A stretch of DNA of 64,000 bases from contig VBMV01000055.1 of assembly GCA_005878835.1 (NCBI GenBank), positions 1-64,000 on the forward strand, read 5' to 3'. The notes under the pieces were generated by a model that saw only the letters and a program-made list of their open reading frames with translations, did no database searches and had not been told where the DNA came from. The position numbers and the translations under genes were made by a program. Shown one piece after another: positions 28,261-36,915 of the stretch (within the stretch, counting starts at the first letter, position 1; each line of letters starts with the position of its first letter). The stretch comes from Gammaproteobacteria bacterium. GTDB taxonomy: Bacteria; Pseudomonadota; Gammaproteobacteria; Steroidobacterales; Steroidobacteraceae.

Positions 28261-29057
28261 TGGACCGCACGGCACCACCGCCGGACTTTCTGCGCTCGCT
28301 CGCGATTCAGACCAGGGTCATCGGGGCGCTGGTCATGCGCGAGATCATCACGCGCTACGGCCGTCACAACATCGGGTTCATGTGGGTGTTCGTCGAGCCC
28401 ATGATGTTCACCACCGGGGTGCTGGCAGTCTGGTCCCTGGTGCACACGCACGCGACCAAGCTGCCGCTGGTGCCCTTCGTGGTGACCGGCTACTCGACGG
28501 TGCTGCTGTGGAGAAACACCATCGGCAGGTGCGGCAATGCCATCGAGCCCAACCGCGCGCTGCTGCACCATCGCAACGTTCGCGTCGTCGACCTGTTCAT
28601 CGCGCGACTGTTGCTGGAAGTCGGGGGAGCCACTCTGTCCTTCATGACGCTGGCGACGCTCCTCACCCTGGCAGGTCTGATGTCGCCGCCGGAGGATGTT
28701 CTCGCGTGCGTCATCGCCTGGCTGCTGCTGGCGTGGTTTGCCATGTCGATGGGGCTGATCGTGGGCTCGCTGTCGGCCGCGTTCGACCCCGTTGACCGGA
28801 TCTGGCACGTGCTCAGCTATCTGTTTCTGCCGCTGTCGGGGGCCTTTTACATGGTCGACTGGCTTCCCTCGCGCGTGCAATCCCTGGCGTTGCTGCTGCC
28901 GACGGTGGACTGCACCGAGCTGCTGCGCGCGGGGTTCTTCGGCGCCAACGTTCACGCCCACTACGACCTTGGCTACGTCGTGGTGGTGAACACCACGTTG
29001 CTGCTGATCGCCGTGGCGGGTGCGCAACGCGTCTCGGTGACGGTGGAGGGCGAATGA
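28260..29057 (+). CDS. Capsule ABC transporter permease (KpsM-like)
   Basis: A 265-residue inner-membrane permease with six hydrophobic segments and the family entry [23 protein letters not shown]. It forms the channel that moves the lipid-linked polysaccharide to the periplasm, with the ATPase encoded next. It is typical of ABC-2 type group 2 capsule exporters. The ATG at 28260 shares a base with the kpsE-like stop, and the 3' end overlaps the ATPase start by four bases (ATGA). Confidence 0.9.
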   Translation: MDRTAPPPDFLRSLAIQTRVIGALVMREIITRYGRHNIGFMWVFVEPMMFTTGVLAVWSLVHTHATKLPLVPFVVTGYSTVLLWRNTIGRCGNAIEPNRALLHHRNVRVVDLFIARLLLEVGGATLSFMTLATLLTLAGLMSPPEDVLACVIAWLLLAWFAMSMGLIVGSLSAAFDPVDRIWHVLSYLFLPLSGAFYMVDWLPSRVQSLALLLPTVDCTELLRAGFFGANVHAHYDLGYVVVVNTTLLLIAVAGAQRVSVTVEGE

Positions 29058-29701
29058 TCCGCCTGGAGAACATCGTCAAGCGCTACCCGACGCGAGCCGG
29101 GGCACACACAGTTTTGAACGGCGTCAGCGTGGAAGTCCGCAAGGGCGACAAGCTCGGCGTCCTCGGCAGAAACGGTGCCGGGAAATCCACCCTCATCCGC
29201 ATCATCAGCGGCGCAGAGCTGCCCAACGGCGGTCGCGTGACGCGGCAGATGGCCGTTTCCTGGCCCCTGGCCTTCGGCGGCGCCTTCCAGGGCAGCCTGA
29301 CGGGCCTGGACAACATACGCTTCATCTGCAGAGTCTACGGTGCCGATTTCCACGCCGCCCGGCCCTTCGTCGAGGACTTTTCCGAGCTCGGCAAGTACCT
29401 GCGTGAGCCCGTGAAAACCTACTCCTCGGGAATGCGCGCGCGCCTCGCCTTCGCCATCTCGATGGCCATCGAGTTCGACTGCTTCCTGATCGACGAGGTC
29501 ATCGCCGTGGGCGACACGCGCTTCCACGAGAAATGCCGCCGCGAGCTGTTCGAGAAGAGGAGCGACCGGGCGATGATCATCGTCTCGCACGAGGCTCACA
29601 ACATCCGTGAGCATTGTTCCCGCGCCTGCGTGCTCCATGACGGCCTGCTGCGGGAATTCGCCGATATCGACGCCGCCTACTCTGATTACGAACGGACGTG
29701 A
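29054..29701 (+). CDS. Capsule ABC transporter ATP-binding protein (KpsT-like)
   Basis: A 215-residue ATPase: Walker [10 protein letters not shown] near residues 38-46, signature [11 protein letters not shown], Walker [10 protein letters not shown] and a switch histidine in IIVSHEAHN. It lacks the C-terminal carbohydrate-binding domain seen in O-antigen Wzt proteins, consistent with the KpsT class that recognises the lipid linker instead of the chain. It pairs with the preceding permease. The next gene starts eight bases after its stop. Confidence 0.92.
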   Translation: MIRLENIVKRYPTRAGAHTVLNGVSVEVRKGDKLGVLGRNGAGKSTLIRIISGAELPNGGRVTRQMAVSWPLAFGGAFQGSLTGLDNIRFICRVYGADFHAARPFVEDFSELGKYLREPVKTYSSGMRARLAFAISMAIEFDCFLIDEVIAVGDTRFHEKCRRELFEKRSDRAMIIVSHEAHNIREHCSRACVLHDGLLREFADIDAAYSDYERT

Positions 29702-29708
29702 AGCTGCA

Positions 29709-31343
29709 ATGAAAGACACAGTGAGGGCGATTCGCAAACCGCGCGTGCTGCTGGAGCTGCGCCCGGCGTTCGACGGCTACCAGGGCATCCCGCAGGAAAC
29801 CCGCCTACTGTTTCGTGGCCTGCGCATGCTGGAATCATGCGAAGTCGCCGGCATGCTGCAGATGTCGCACCGCATCCTGGCGAAAGGCACTTACGATCAG
29901 GGCCTGTTCTTCAATTCCGCGTGGCTCTCCCCGGCGGCGAGGATCAACCGGTATTCGCGCGTCGTGATCTCCGCCGCCGAGCGCCCCTTTGCCACGGCCC
30001 TGGAGCGGCTTCTGGAAGCCATTGCGCGCCGGCTCATGTCGGGGACTCTGACCATCCAGACACTGCTGGACATCAGTAGCGTCAAGCTCTGGTCGTTCCG
30101 TGGCAAATACTTCGAAGACTTTATCTGGCGCACACTGTTTGCAAAGTCGCTTCCTGCGACAGACTTTGACTTGGTTACCGCAGCCAACCACCAGGTCTGC
30201 CGTGCACCATGGGACACGATGCAGAGGGCGGGGCTGAATTCGCTGACCTTCCGGCGAACGGCAAAGTACCCGAAGCTGCGCACGCGGGGCGTGGACATTT
30301 TCATCGCCCAAACCCCCTATCCGGGTCGCGTATTGCGCGGCACGTCGCTGATCGTGCGTTATCACGACGCCCTGCCGGTGTTCATGCCGCATACCATCCC
30401 GAACAAATCGGTGCATCAGGCGATCCATTTTCACGCGCTGGCGGCCAACGTGAGGGCCGGAGCGAGATTTGCCTGCATTTCGCAGGCGACCCGCAACGAT
30501 CTGCTGCGTATGTTCCCCAAAGCCGAGCAGCAGGCCGTGGTCATCCCCAACATGGTGTCGCATCACTATTTCAATGAGAGATCCGCCGCCGAGCTGGTGC
30601 CCGGCATCGTCAGATCGCGGCTGCACGAGGGGGATTCGGCCAAGGGAGTCGATGTGCAGCCGAAGTTTCTCACCCTGCGCGAGCAGGAGAGTTTTTACGC
30701 CCGCTGGCTCCAGAAAAAGCCCTTCAGGTACCTGTTGTCGGTTGCATCCATTGAGCCGCGCAAGAACCACGCGCGCCTGCTTGCCGCATGGGAAGTCCTC
30801 AAGGCGGAGACGGATCCGGACCTCAAGCTGGTCCTGGTTGGCGGGCTCGGGTGGGGCTACGCACTGACGCTGCGGAGCTTTCGTCCGTGGATCGAACGCG
30901 GTCAGCTGTTCATGCTCAGCGCGGTGCCGGCGCCTGATCTGCGGGTGCTGTATCAGCACGCCGCCGCCACGGTGTGCCCGAGCCTCGGCGAGGGCTTCGA
31001 CTTCTCCGGCGTCGAGGCGATGCGCAGCGGGGGCGTGGTCATCGCCTCCGACATCGCGGTACACCGGGAGGTCTACGGCGACGCAGCCGTATACTTCGAT
31101 CCCTATTCGACTGCCGAGCTGGTCGCGGCCCTGAAGCAGTTGCTGTACGGAGACCAGGCGGCCCGCCTGCAGGAGCATCTGCGGAGCCGCGGCGAGGAAA
31201 TCTCGGCGCGCTATCTGCCGGCGCAGATCCTGCCGCAATGGGACCGTTTTCTATCGCAAGTCTTCACCGGCCGCAAAGCAGCCATTGGCGAGGATGGCGC
31301 AACACCGGCGACAGCGCCCGTTGGGGCTACCGAGGAGATCTGA
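29709..31343 (+). CDS. GT-B glycosyltransferase (GT4-like), large
   Basis: A 544-residue glycosyltransferase. The N-terminal part begins KPRVLLELRPAFDGYQGIPQ. The acceptor side includes SLIVRYHDALPVFMPHT and FACISQATRNDLL. The donor domain has LLSVASIEPRKNHARLL, LVGGLGWG and SLGEGFDFSGVEAMRSGG, the E-x7-E region with the first Glu in SLGEG. It is longer than the first GT of the operon because of an insertion between the two domains. It probably adds a capsule repeat-unit sugar. The ATG at 29709 is chosen because it follows the kpsT-like stop by seven bases. The final 20 residues are Ala/Pro/Thr-rich. Confidence 0.86.
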   Translation: MKDTVRAIRKPRVLLELRPAFDGYQGIPQETRLLFRGLRMLESCEVAGMLQMSHRILAKGTYDQGLFFNSAWLSPAARINRYSRVVISAAERPFATALERLLEAIARRLMSGTLTIQTLLDISSVKLWSFRGKYFEDFIWRTLFAKSLPATDFDLVTAANHQVCRAPWDTMQRAGLNSLTFRRTAKYPKLRTRGVDIFIAQTPYPGRVLRGTSLIVRYHDALPVFMPHTIPNKSVHQAIHFHALAANVRAGARFACISQATRNDLLRMFPKAEQQAVVIPNMVSHHYFNERSAAELVPGIVRSRLHEGDSAKGVDVQPKFLTLREQESFYARWLQKKPFRYLLSVASIEPRKNHARLLAAWEVLKAETDPDLKLVLVGGLGWGYALTLRSFRPWIERGQLFMLSAVPAPDLRVLYQHAAATVCPSLGEGFDFSGVEAMRSGGVVIASDIAVHREVYGDAAVYFDPYSTAELVAALKQLLYGDQAARLQEHLRSRGEEISARYLPAQILPQWDRFLSQVFTGRKAAIGEDGATPATAPVGATEEI

Positions 31344-31344
31344 T

Positions 31345-32295
31345 ATGGGCGTCTCAGCGGATGCAGTCACCTGGGGCTATCGCTTCTTTCTGGGCCGGGA
31401 CCCGGAGTCGAAGGAAGTTGTAGCAACGCATCGCGGCGCAAAAGACGAGATGCATCTTGCACAGGCGCTGATGAGCTCGGCGGAATTCGCCGCCCGGCAA
31501 CGCCATTTCCTCGTGCGGCCTGTCGAGATACCGGAGCTCGCCCATCTGGAAGTCGAGAGCGAAGCGACGCCCGCCGAGACCAGCGCGTGCCTGGAGAAGA
31601 TCAAGGCGGCGTGGTCACATCTCGGGGCCGTAGCTCCGCATTTCTCAGTCCTCACCGACAAGAGGTTTCTGCCCGACAACCTCCCGGAAGCGATTGATGA
31701 TTTCTGGGAAAGCGGACGGCTCGAAGCCGAGCGGGCGGTGCGCACTCTCGCGCGCCACGGCTTTGCGTTTCCCGGCAAGACATGTGTCGAGTATGGCTGC
31801 GGTGTCGGCAGACTCACGACCGCCCTGAGCCGCAGCTTTGCGCGCGTCGACGCGTACGACATATCCGCGGCCCATCTCGATCTCGCGCGCCAGCGAGCGC
31901 GCGAGCTGGCGGTCACTAACGTGCGCTTCCACGAGTGCTCCGGCAACCTGCTCGGCGAGGTCGAGGCGTGCGATGCCTTTTATACGCGGCTCGTATTGCA
32001 GCACAACCCCCCGCCAGTCATAGCGGAGCTCATCCGCAATGCGCTCAAGGCGCTGCGGCCGGGTGGGATAGCGGTCTTCCAGGTTCCCTCGTATATCTCG
32101 GGTTACGGCTTCAGGCTCCGCGAGTGGCTCGAGGCGGATCATCCGCTCGACATGCAGATGCATTGCCTCCCGCAATACAGGATCTTTGCGCTGATCGCCG
32201 AACAGCGCTGCGCGGTTCTCGAGGTCAGGGAGGACGGCTCGGCGGGCGCGCGGGACAGGATCGTCTCGAACAACTTCGTGGTCCGCAAGGTATAG
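31345..32295 (+). CDS. SAM-dependent methyltransferase with DUF4214-like head
   Basis: A 316-residue protein. The class I methyltransferase core has motif I in CVEYGCGVGRLTTAL (residues about 147-161), with DAYDISAAHLDLAR after it and YTRLVLQHNPPPVI plus LKALRPGGIAVFQVPS at the post-motif positions. The first 50 residues (WGYRFFLGRDPESKEV through LMSSAEFAARQR) resemble a single DUF4214 repeat, the same module found six times in the next protein. It probably methylates a capsule sugar. The ATG at 31345 follows GAGGAG one base after the upstream stop. Substrate and DUF4214 assignment are inference. Confidence 0.82.
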   Translation: MGVSADAVTWGYRFFLGRDPESKEVVATHRGAKDEMHLAQALMSSAEFAARQRHFLVRPVEIPELAHLEVESEATPAETSACLEKIKAAWSHLGAVAPHFSVLTDKRFLPDNLPEAIDDFWESGRLEAERAVRTLARHGFAFPGKTCVEYGCGVGRLTTALSRSFARVDAYDISAAHLDLARQRARELAVTNVRFHECSGNLLGEVEACDAFYTRLVLQHNPPPVIAELIRNALKALRPGGIAVFQVPSYISGYGFRLREWLEADHPLDMQMHCLPQYRIFALIAEQRCAVLEVREDGSAGARDRIVSNNFVVRKV

Positions 32296-32308
32296 ACGGA
32301 GCGCGATC

Positions 32309-34270
32309 GTGGGGCTCAGCATGAAGAGCAGTTGGGGGTTTCGGCTAGTGGCGAGACTGTACGCAGCGGACCTGGTGAGGGCAGCGTACCTCGGAATCCT
32401 GGGACGACTTCCCGACGAGACAGGACTAAAGACGTATCGCGCCGAGCTCGGCCGGTCGCGGTCGAGTGACAGCGGAAACCTCGTCGAGCTGTTGTCGGTG
32501 TTTTCACGCTCAGCCGAGCACTGGAAGAAGTCGCTGGAAGAGCGAGCCGAAGAGTTGGCACGAGCTGTTTACACGGGGATCCTGCAGCGCGAACCCGGCG
32601 AGCACGAGATCCAGGCATTCACTGCGCGAATGGGAGACCACGGTGAGCTCTCGCCGCTGCTGTCGGCTGCCGCGACATCCCAAGAGCACTGGGAAAAGTC
32701 CCTGGCGCGCAGGTCCCGGGAACTGGTGCTCATGCTCTATCGAAGCCTTTTCAGCCGGGACCCCGACTCGCGTGCGCTGGAGAGCCACGCCGCTCGGCTC
32801 GCGTCTACCAGCAACATTCCTGACTTGCTGTCGGTGATCGGGTCATCGAACGAGTTCTGGCAAAAGCAGCTTGCATCCAGGGCGGAGGAATTGGTGCGAG
32901 TGGCCTACCAGACGCTGCTCGGCAGAGAACCCGATGAGGGTGCGCTGAGGGCGTACGGGGCGCAGCTGAGGGAGCATAAGAGCCTGGCCGAGTTGTTGCG
33001 GGCGATCGCACACTCCCAGGAGCACTGGGAAGTGCTGATGCGCAAGCGGCCTGAGGAACTGGTGCGAACCGCCTTCTCCGCCTTGTTGAACAGGGAGCCG
33101 GACGAGGCGGCCCTCAGGTCCCATGTCTCCCAACTGCAAAAGGGCCTCGGGCTCGTCGGCCTGGTAGCGGCAATCGCGCGTTCCGAGGAGCACTGGGGAC
33201 GACTGCTCGATGAGCACGCGGAGCCGGTGGTGGGCGCGATCTTTCGCGGCCTGCTTGGGCGCGAGCCGGACAACGTGGGACTGGCTACCTATGCAACACG
33301 CCTGAAGGCCACCAAGGACCTGGCGGGTGTCGTTGCGGCGATCGGCAAATCGCCGGAGCGCACCAGAAGACTCCAGACCGAGGAGGGCTGGCCCCACCCC
33401 GCGGCCTCCTATGACGCGCGGACCTGGGTGTTCTTGCACGTGCAGAAAACCGCCGGCACCAGTCTGCAGAACATGCTCGTGGAATCATTCGGGGGGAAGG
33501 TGTATCACAAGCACAGCGACGTGCTTCATCTGCATAGTCCGGCGGAGCTGTGCACGTATTCGGTATTCGCCGGACATTTCAACCACGATTCACTGGCCTT
33601 CATTCCACGGCGCAAGCTGAGCATATTCACTCTCGTTCGCGAGCCCAAGCAGCGACTGCTGTCCCTGTACAACTTCTGGCGCGCACATGACACGAACGCG
33701 CCGGGTTTCCACGAGCGCATGCGGCTCGCCAATGATCTCGATCTCGAGACGTTCTACCGGTCGGACGAAATCGTGTACCGGTGCGACACCTGGAACCACA
33801 TGACCTGGTGCATCATGGGTGATCGCCAGTGGGAGCAATGGCGCTCCCTCCTGGCGAACACCGCCGCGCAAGACCGCGCACGGGTCGTTGAGAGTCTCAG
33901 AGCACCCATCCGCGAGCGCCTGCACGAGTTCTGCTTCGTCGGTCTGCAGGAGGATTTTGCAGCCTCTTGTCGTGTGCTGTTCCGCATTCTGGGTCGTGCC
34001 TGCCCCGAGGAGCGCGCCGATCACTCCGTCGAGACGCTCTCCGCTATCCACTCGCATTTCAGGAGACTCGCAAAGCCGGCGATCACTGCGCCGGCCGATC
34101 AGGCGATGGCGGCGCTCATCGAGCTCGATACGCTGGTCTACGAGGAAGCGAGCAGCCTGTATGCCGAGCGCCTCGTGGTGCACGGCGTCGTCGCCAAGCC
34201 GCCGCGCGGACGCCCCGACCTCGTGCAACCCAAGATCAGGGCGCGCCGAGCGAAAGCGCGCGGTCAATGA
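32309..34270 (+). CDS. Six tandem DUF4214-like repeats fused to a sulfotransferase
   Basis: A 653-residue fusion. Residues about 21-358 hold six repeats of roughly 56 residues, each built as LVRxAYxxLLGREPDExxL followed later by LxxAIxxSxEHW. These are DUF4214-like. From residue 373 a sulfotransferase domain begins: FLHVQKTAGTS (374-384) fits the 5'-phosphosulfate loop of PAPS-dependent enzymes, and FTLVREPKQRLLSLY (440-454) fits the 3'-phosphate site. It should transfer sulfate from PAPS to a capsule sugar in the cytoplasm. The start is GTG at 32309 with an ACGGAG site; ATG at 32321 is an alternative. The ATGA overlap with the next gene shows coupling. The combination of this many repeats with a sulfotransferase is unusual to me. 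Confidence 0.85.
   Translation: MGLSMKSSWGFRLVARLYAADLVRAAYLGILGRLPDETGLKTYRAELGRSRSSDSGNLVELLSVFSRSAEHWKKSLEERAEELARAVYTGILQREPGEHEIQAFTARMGDHGELSPLLSAAATSQEHWEKSLARRSRELVLMLYRSLFSRDPDSRALESHAARLASTSNIPDLLSVIGSSNEFWQKQLASRAEELVRVAYQTLLGREPDEGALRAYGAQLREHKSLAELLRAIAHSQEHWEVLMRKRPEELVRTAFSALLNREPDEAALRSHVSQLQKGLGLVGLVAAIARSEEHWGRLLDEHAEPVVGAIFRGLLGREPDNVGLATYATRLKATKDLAGVVAAIGKSPERTRRLQTEEGWPHPAASYDARTWVFLHVQKTAGTSLQNMLVESFGGKVYHKHSDVLHLHSPAELCTYSVFAGHFNHDSLAFIPRRKLSIFTLVREPKQRLLSLYNFWRAHDTNAPGFHERMRLANDLDLETFYRSDEIVYRCDTWNHMTWCIMGDRQWEQWRSLLANTAAQDRARVVESLRAPIRERLHEFCFVGLQEDFAASCRVLFRILGRACPEERADHSVETLSAIHSHFRRLAKPAITAPADQAMAALIELDTLVYEEASSLYAERLVVHGVVAKPPRGRPDLVQPKIRARRAKARGQ
32369..33385 (+). 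repeat. Six DUF4214-like protein repeats
   Basis: Repeats begin near residues 22, 83, 139, 195, 251 and 307 of the fusion protein, each about 56 residues. Shared positions include a leading L-V-R-x-A-Y/F, L-x-R-x-P-D/G-E/D and a closing E-H/F-W. The sixth is the most divergent and lacks the final EHW. The DNA copies have drifted, so this is an old expansion. Confidence 0.85.
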
Positions 34271-35163
34271 GAGTGCTCGCCACCCATGAGCTCGCCAGGG
34301 AACTCGCCATTGCGTTTGCCGTCATGGTGATGTTCCGCGCAGCCGGTATGGCCACCGCGGCTGAGCGGTCGGACGGGCAAACCGTCACGGAGGACATACG
34401 TAACGACTGGCGCTACCTGGTGGAGACGCTGCGACTCACGGACAGCAGGGCGTATCTGCCCGACCATGGCAAGCCGGTCATCGAGCTGTGGGGTTTCGGA
34501 CTCGGAAATCGTCCCGGCACTCCGGAAAGCGTTGGCGCCCTGATAGCCGATCTCAAGACCGGAACTCATGGTCTCGCGGCCGTCACCGTCATCGGCGGTG
34601 TGCCCACACGCTGGCGGACGCTGGATGGAGACGCCAAACCCGATCGCGCCTGGACCAGTGTCTATCGAAGCTACGACGTGATCAGCCCCTGGGCGGTCGG
34701 CAGATTCTCGGACGAGGTCGGTGCGGACCAGTTCGTACGCGAAGTCGTGCAACCGGACCTCATCGAGACCCGACGTCTGGGCCTGCGCTACCTGCCGGTC
34801 GTGTTCCCCGGCTTTTCGCGGTCCAACCTGATGAGAAACCGCAACCGGGCGGACCAGGTGATTCTGAACAAGATACCGCGGAACTGCGGGCGATTTCTGT
34901 GGCGGCAGATATCAGACCTGCTGCAGTTGCATGTCGATGCACTCTACGTCGCCATGTTCGATGAGGCGGACGAGGGGACGGCGATCTTCCCCGCAGAGCC
35001 TCGTGCGGACAAGTTACCCGCTGGCGCAAAGATGGTGTATCTGAATGAGGATGGCTGCGCGTTGCCCGATGACTGGTATCTGCTGCATCAGCGGCGCGGC
35101 GGCAAAATTCCTGCACGACGCGACCGTCCCCCCAGTCAGCTCGATGCGGTCGTGCAACCGTGA
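34267..35163 (+). CDS. GH99-like glycosidase, N-terminally shortened, secreted
   Basis: A 298-residue protein with a signal-like hydrophobic segment (ELAIAFAVMVMFRAAGMATAA). The C-terminal part of a GH71/GH99-type barrel follows: WRYLVETLRLTDSRAYL, VIELWGFGLGNRPGTP, VIGGVPTRWRT, VISPWAVGRF, LPVVFPGFS and AMFDEADEGTAIFP. Glu233 and Glu236 in DEADEG match the E-x-x-E catalytic pair of endo-alpha-mannosidases (GH99). About 100 residues that form the first barrel strands in full-length relatives appear to be missing, yet the signal segment is fused cleanly, so this may be a stable short form or a decayed enzyme. Within a capsule operon it could trim the polymer. The ATG overlaps the upstream stop by four bases. 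Confidence 0.72.
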   Translation: MRVLATHELARELAIAFAVMVMFRAAGMATAAERSDGQTVTEDIRNDWRYLVETLRLTDSRAYLPDHGKPVIELWGFGLGNRPGTPESVGALIADLKTGTHGLAAVTVIGGVPTRWRTLDGDAKPDRAWTSVYRSYDVISPWAVGRFSDEVGADQFVREVVQPDLIETRRLGLRYLPVVFPGFSRSNLMRNRNRADQVILNKIPRNCGRFLWRQISDLLQLHVDALYVAMFDEADEGTAIFPAEPRADKLPAGAKMVYLNEDGCALPDDWYLLHQRRGGKIPARRDRPPSQLDAVVQP

Positions 35164-35180
35164 CTAACGGGGAGCCACCA

Positions 35181-36404
35181 GTGAGCGCTCGCCGCCTGAT
35201 GCCGTGCGACCCGCGGGCCGCGGTGCCGGCGGTCGCGGTCGCCCGATTTGCCCTGTCACTCGTCGCGGCATCCCTCGGTGCCTGTGCGACCCTGCCGAGC
35301 ACCGGACCGTCGGCGCACGACATTCAAGAAGGCGCTGCCGCGAGCATCCACGTCGTCGACGTCGACGACTCGGTCATGCGGCGATTGCTCGAACGGCGGG
35401 CAAACAAGCTGTTCTCCGAGGTCTTTCCAGGCCTGCCGCCGCACGATCAGATCGTGCTGCCGGGCGATGTTCTCGAAGTCTCGATCTGGGAGGCGCCGCC
35501 GGCCTTGCTGTTCTCCTCCGCTGCCGGATCGTCCTTTTCGAGCGCCACGGGCAATCGCACCGCATCGTCGGCCCTGTCGGCCGCGAGCGGCTCCACGGCG
35601 AATGTCACTACCCTGCCACAGCAGATGATCGGCACCGAGGGCAGCATCTATGTGCCGTTCGCCGGCGCGCTCGCGGTGGCAGGCAAGAGCCTGCGGCAAG
35701 TCGAGGCCGACATAACCCGACAGCTGCAGGGCAAGGCAAACAAGCCCCAGGTGCTGGTTCGCCTCGCCGCCAACAACACCGCCTACGTGACCATTGTCGG
35801 TGAAGTCGCCAACAGCACCCGGATGCCGCTGACACCCCGCGGTGAGCATCTGCTCGACGCCCTGGCGGCGGCCGGCGGGACCAGGCAGCCGGTTGAGAAG
35901 GTCACCTTGCAGGTCACGCGTGGCGCAACGGTGCACTCGCTGCCACTCGATATGGTCATTCGCGATCCGCAGCAGAACATTGCGCTGCAGCCGGGCGATG
36001 TGGTGACCGCGTTCTACCAGCCGCTGAGCTTCACCGCACTCGGGGCAACCGGCAAGAATGATGAAGTCAATTTTGAAGCGAAGGGTATCTCCCTCGCGCA
36101 GGGGTTGGCTAGAGCGGGCAGTCTCCTCGACACGCGATCCAACGCTGCAGGTGTCTTCATCTTCCGTCTCGAGCAGCAGGATGCGGGCGACACGCCGCCC
36201 GCCATGGCGCATGCCCCGATAGCGGTCGTTTACCGGATCAACCTGAAGGATCCACGGGCGTTCTTCCTGCTGCAGAATTTCCCCATGCAGAACAAGGACG
36301 TCCTCTACGTTGCCAACGCGCCTGCCGCACAGTTGCAGAAGTTCCTGAACCTGCTGCTGTCGACCGTCTATCCGATCCAGGGAGCAGTCAGCCTGACGAA
36401 GTGA
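35181..36404 (+). CDS. Wza-type outer-membrane polysaccharide export lipoprotein
   Basis: A 407-residue lipoprotein. The signal peptide ends in the lipobox SLGAC. The polysaccharide export domain begins LPGDVLEVSIWEAP and continues with GTEGSIYVPFAGALAVAGKS. SLBB domains follow (TAYVTIVGEVANSTRMPLTP, then ALQPGDVVTAF). It forms the octameric outer-membrane channel for capsule. The GTG at 35181 with GGGAG seven bases upstream is preferred over the overlapping GTG at 35160. A Ser/Ala-rich insertion of about 40 residues (near residues 107-145) interrupts the export domain. It is the last gene of the capsule operon. Confidence 0.88.
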   Translation: MSARRLMPCDPRAAVPAVAVARFALSLVAASLGACATLPSTGPSAHDIQEGAAASIHVVDVDDSVMRRLLERRANKLFSEVFPGLPPHDQIVLPGDVLEVSIWEAPPALLFSSAAGSSFSSATGNRTASSALSAASGSTANVTTLPQQMIGTEGSIYVPFAGALAVAGKSLRQVEADITRQLQGKANKPQVLVRLAANNTAYVTIVGEVANSTRMPLTPRGEHLLDALAAAGGTRQPVEKVTLQVTRGATVHSLPLDMVIRDPQQNIALQPGDVVTAFYQPLSFTALGATGKNDEVNFEAKGISLAQGLARAGSLLDTRSNAAGVFIFRLEQQDAGDTPPAMAHAPIAVVYRINLKDPRAFFLLQNFPMQNKDVLYVANAPAAQLQKFLNLLLSTVYPIQGAVSLTK

Positions 36405-36460
36405 CCCGGCCGCCGCACCGCCGTAAGCGACGAGCGTCAGCTAAGCTAAACTCGTAGGCT

Positions 36461-36892
36461 TCAACGCCCGCGCTTCGGGCGTGCGACGCCGCGGGCTGTG
36501 CGTTTCACGCGCCGCGCTGCCCTGGTGGGTTTCGCAGCCTTGGTGGCCGGCTTCACCGCGGCCATCGCCGCGGCCACCGAGCGCCGCGCCCAGCTGACGA
36601 GCTGTGCCGGATCCTCCAGCACATCCGCCGGGGTCTCGTAATAGCTCATGCTGAGTTCGGGCCGCTCGGCGTAGGGCCGGAACTGACCCATGCCGCGGGT
36701 GGTGAAGTCCGCGCGGTTGGCATCGTTGACGCGCAGATAGAGGGTGTCGTCGTCGATGAGTGCGAAGAAGAACTCATCGCAGTACAGGCCGGCGCCGCCG
36801 AACATGCGCCGCGAGCTCACCCCGCCCAGGCCGCTGAGCTGATCGTGCACGTAGTCGAGGTACTCACTGCTGACGGCCATGAGAGCTCGCAA
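36461..36892 (-). CDS. TfoX N-terminal domain protein with basic tail
   Basis: A 143-residue protein. The TfoX/Sxy N-terminal domain is recognisable: YLDYVHDQLSGLGGVSSRRMFGG, then GLYCDEFFFALIDDDTLYLRVND and FRPYAERPELSMSYYETP. Full TfoX activates competence genes with CRP; this short form lacks the C-terminal domain and its role is unclear. The last roughly 35 residues (from AAVKPATKAAKP on) are a Lys/Arg/Ala-rich tail like those of Acs and TopA in this window. The start is at 36892, or possibly ATG at 36880 (MAVSSEYL). Confidence 0.82.
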   Translation of the reverse strand: MRALMAVSSEYLDYVHDQLSGLGGVSSRRMFGGAGLYCDEFFFALIDDDTLYLRVNDANRADFTTRGMGQFRPYAERPELSMSYYETPADVLEDPAQLVSWARRSVAAAMAAVKPATKAAKPTRAARRVKRTARGVARPKRGR

Positions 36893-36915
36893 TCACGCAC
36901 ACGCGAGCGTGTCTC

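Noticed and set aside
36465-36481. Hairpin CGCCCG/CGGGCG after the capsule operon
   Set aside because: It lies in the coding end of the TfoX-like gene and lacks a T run; it is likely chance in GC-rich DNA.
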